Source: Planctomycetota bacterium (lineage in GTDB: Bacteria; Planctomycetota; Phycisphaerae; Sedimentisphaerales; Anaerobacaceae). Taken from it: a stretch of 5,541 nt of DNA. Made by a program: the position numbers and the translations under genes. The notes under the pieces were generated by a model. That model saw only the letters and a list, made by a program, of their open reading frames with translations. It did no database searches and was not told where the DNA came from. The stretch is from assembly GCA_026386835.1 (NCBI GenBank), contig JAPLMV010000083.1:1-5541 (forward strand), read 5' to 3'. Position 1 is the stretch's first letter; every line of letters begins with the position of its first letter. Of the stretch, positions 5,521 through 5,541 are shown piece by piece.

Positions 5521-5541
5521 TGTTAACTATACAAAACAATA

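Overview
This is a bacterial chromosomal segment of moderate GC content. Two transcription units diverge from an AT-rich intergenic region of about 650 bp. The left 3.56 kb is one uninterrupted minus-strand reading frame that runs off the window's left edge. It encodes at least 1185 residues of a giant fused 2-hydroxyacyl-CoA dehydratase activase (HgdC/BcrA/BadF-type ASKHA ATPase). Two complete activase domains lie in tandem, followed by a Cys-rich linker, a DUF2229-like domain and dehydratase-component-like sequence. Such oxygen-sensitive iron-sulfur enzymes are typical of anaerobes, so an anaerobic or facultative host is likely.

On the right, transcribed the other way, is a two-gene unit. 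It holds an ECF-type sigma factor (184 aa) and, 1 nt downstream, a small single-pass membrane protein (180 aa) in the position of an anti-sigma factor. That protein contains no cysteine, so it cannot be a classical zinc-binding (HCC) anti-sigma factor. An ECF sigma factor coupled to a divergent membrane protein, in a cell with anaerobic fused activases, would fit an anaerobic Planctomycetota (Phycisphaerae-like) genome. This assignment is a weak inference; no phylogenetic marker is present.

The intergenic region (3570-4222) shows no convincing gene. It holds a perfect DnaA-box 9-mer (3788-3796) and a near-consensus box in the opposite orientation (3675-3683), which together form 14-bp inverted arms. 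A third one-mismatch box lies at 3873-3881, followed directly by a 38-bp stretch that is 89% A+T (3886-3923). Both flanking units point away from it. This looks like a small DnaA-binding region, possibly a replication origin, but the usual origin neighbours (dnaA, dnaN, gidA) are not seen. Candidate sigma70-like promoters face outward on both sides.

The last 220 bp (5322-5541) hold weak hairpins, a 12-bp palindrome and a doubtful 36-codon frame resembling a signal peptide, but no secure gene. The best leads are the DnaA-box region, the tandem activase with four correctly spaced cluster cysteines in one chain, unusually high DNA identity between the two activase halves at the first cluster cysteine, and the cysteine-free sigma-factor partner.
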